Of a stretch of DNA of 64,000 nt, positions 63,996 to 64,000 are shown piece by piece. A program made the position numbers and the translations under genes. The stretch comes from Jannaschia donghaensis. Its GTDB lineage: Bacteria > Pseudomonadota > Alphaproteobacteria > Rhodobacterales > Rhodobacteraceae. The stretch covers positions 684,247 to 748,246 of the forward strand of contig NZ_CXSU01000011.1 in NCBI RefSeq assembly GCF_001403795.1, in the 5' to 3' direction. Positions within the stretch are counted from its first letter, which is position 1. Every line of letters starts with the position of its first letter. Under the pieces are notes generated by a model. It did not search any database. It had not been told where the DNA came from and worked only from the letters and a program-made list of their open reading frames with translations.

Positions 63996-64000
63996 AACGG

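Overview
The window looks like chromosome from a marine-type alphaproteobacterium of the Rhodobacteraceae (Roseobacter-like). GC is about 65-70% by eye. Genes are tightly packed, with many ATGA/GTGA/TGATG stop-start overlaps. Several markers fit this family: a hisS-hisZ-hisG operon with short-form HisG, ptsP close to lysC, a DUF6356 protein, SlyX, and a complete leucine (liu) catabolic operon. No rRNA, tRNA, CRISPR array, insertion sequence or prophage was recognised. The taxonomic placement is inference from gene content and composition.

Left part (1-11 kb): a branched-chain-type ABC import operon on the minus strand (long-chain acyl-CoA ligase, livG, livH, livM running off the left edge) is interrupted by four small unrelated genes. 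A divergent hybrid histidine kinase and OmpR-type regulator follow, then a DUF6356 membrane protein, an Lrp/AsnC regulator and an M20 amidohydrolase. The region 11-15.5 kb holds an HNH nuclease gene translationally coupled to dnaE.

15.7-26.6 kb: a membrane protein, then a plus-strand purine operon: xdhABC (xanthine dehydrogenase and its maturation factor) joined by overlapping codons to a BMP-type nucleoside/purine ABC importer. Two small membrane-protein genes lie between its permease genes. A strong terminator closes it. At 26.6-28.6 kb are two secreted EF-hand genes on the minus strand; the larger is broken by an in-frame TAG.

28.9-41.6 kb: a BesD-like 2OG-Fe(II) oxygenase, an aldo/keto reductase, an FAD amine/amino-acid oxidase with a DUF938 methyltransferase, hisGZS (hisS carries an AT-richer central block), slyX, a DenD-like dehydrogenase, a PfkB/adenosine kinase, the divergent DNA-repair pair nth/ada-like, an OmpA lipoprotein and a FadR-type regulator.

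41.9-54.6 kb: ptsP, a DUF4344 protease-like protein, lysC, a DUF2189 membrane protein behind an FNR-like box, the glmU-glmS-AlkD-like operon, gph, a DegT-type aminotransferase, a DUF481 outer-membrane protein and a permuted NlpC/P60-like protein.

54.7-64 kb: leucine/isovalerate degradation: ivd, mccB, mccA, a GST, HMG-CoA lyase and methylglutaconyl-CoA hydratase. Several unrelated small genes are spliced between them: a secreted AT-richer protein, DUF1622, a 30-residue ORF, an ASCH protein and an unknown protein.

The most unusual themes are (1) short, AT-richer orphan genes fitted between conserved operon genes through overlapping stop/start codons, (2) a short repeat family with one copy apparently absorbed into the xdhB reading frame, (3) a mosaic hisS, and (4) a recent-looking nonsense mutation in an EF-hand protein.
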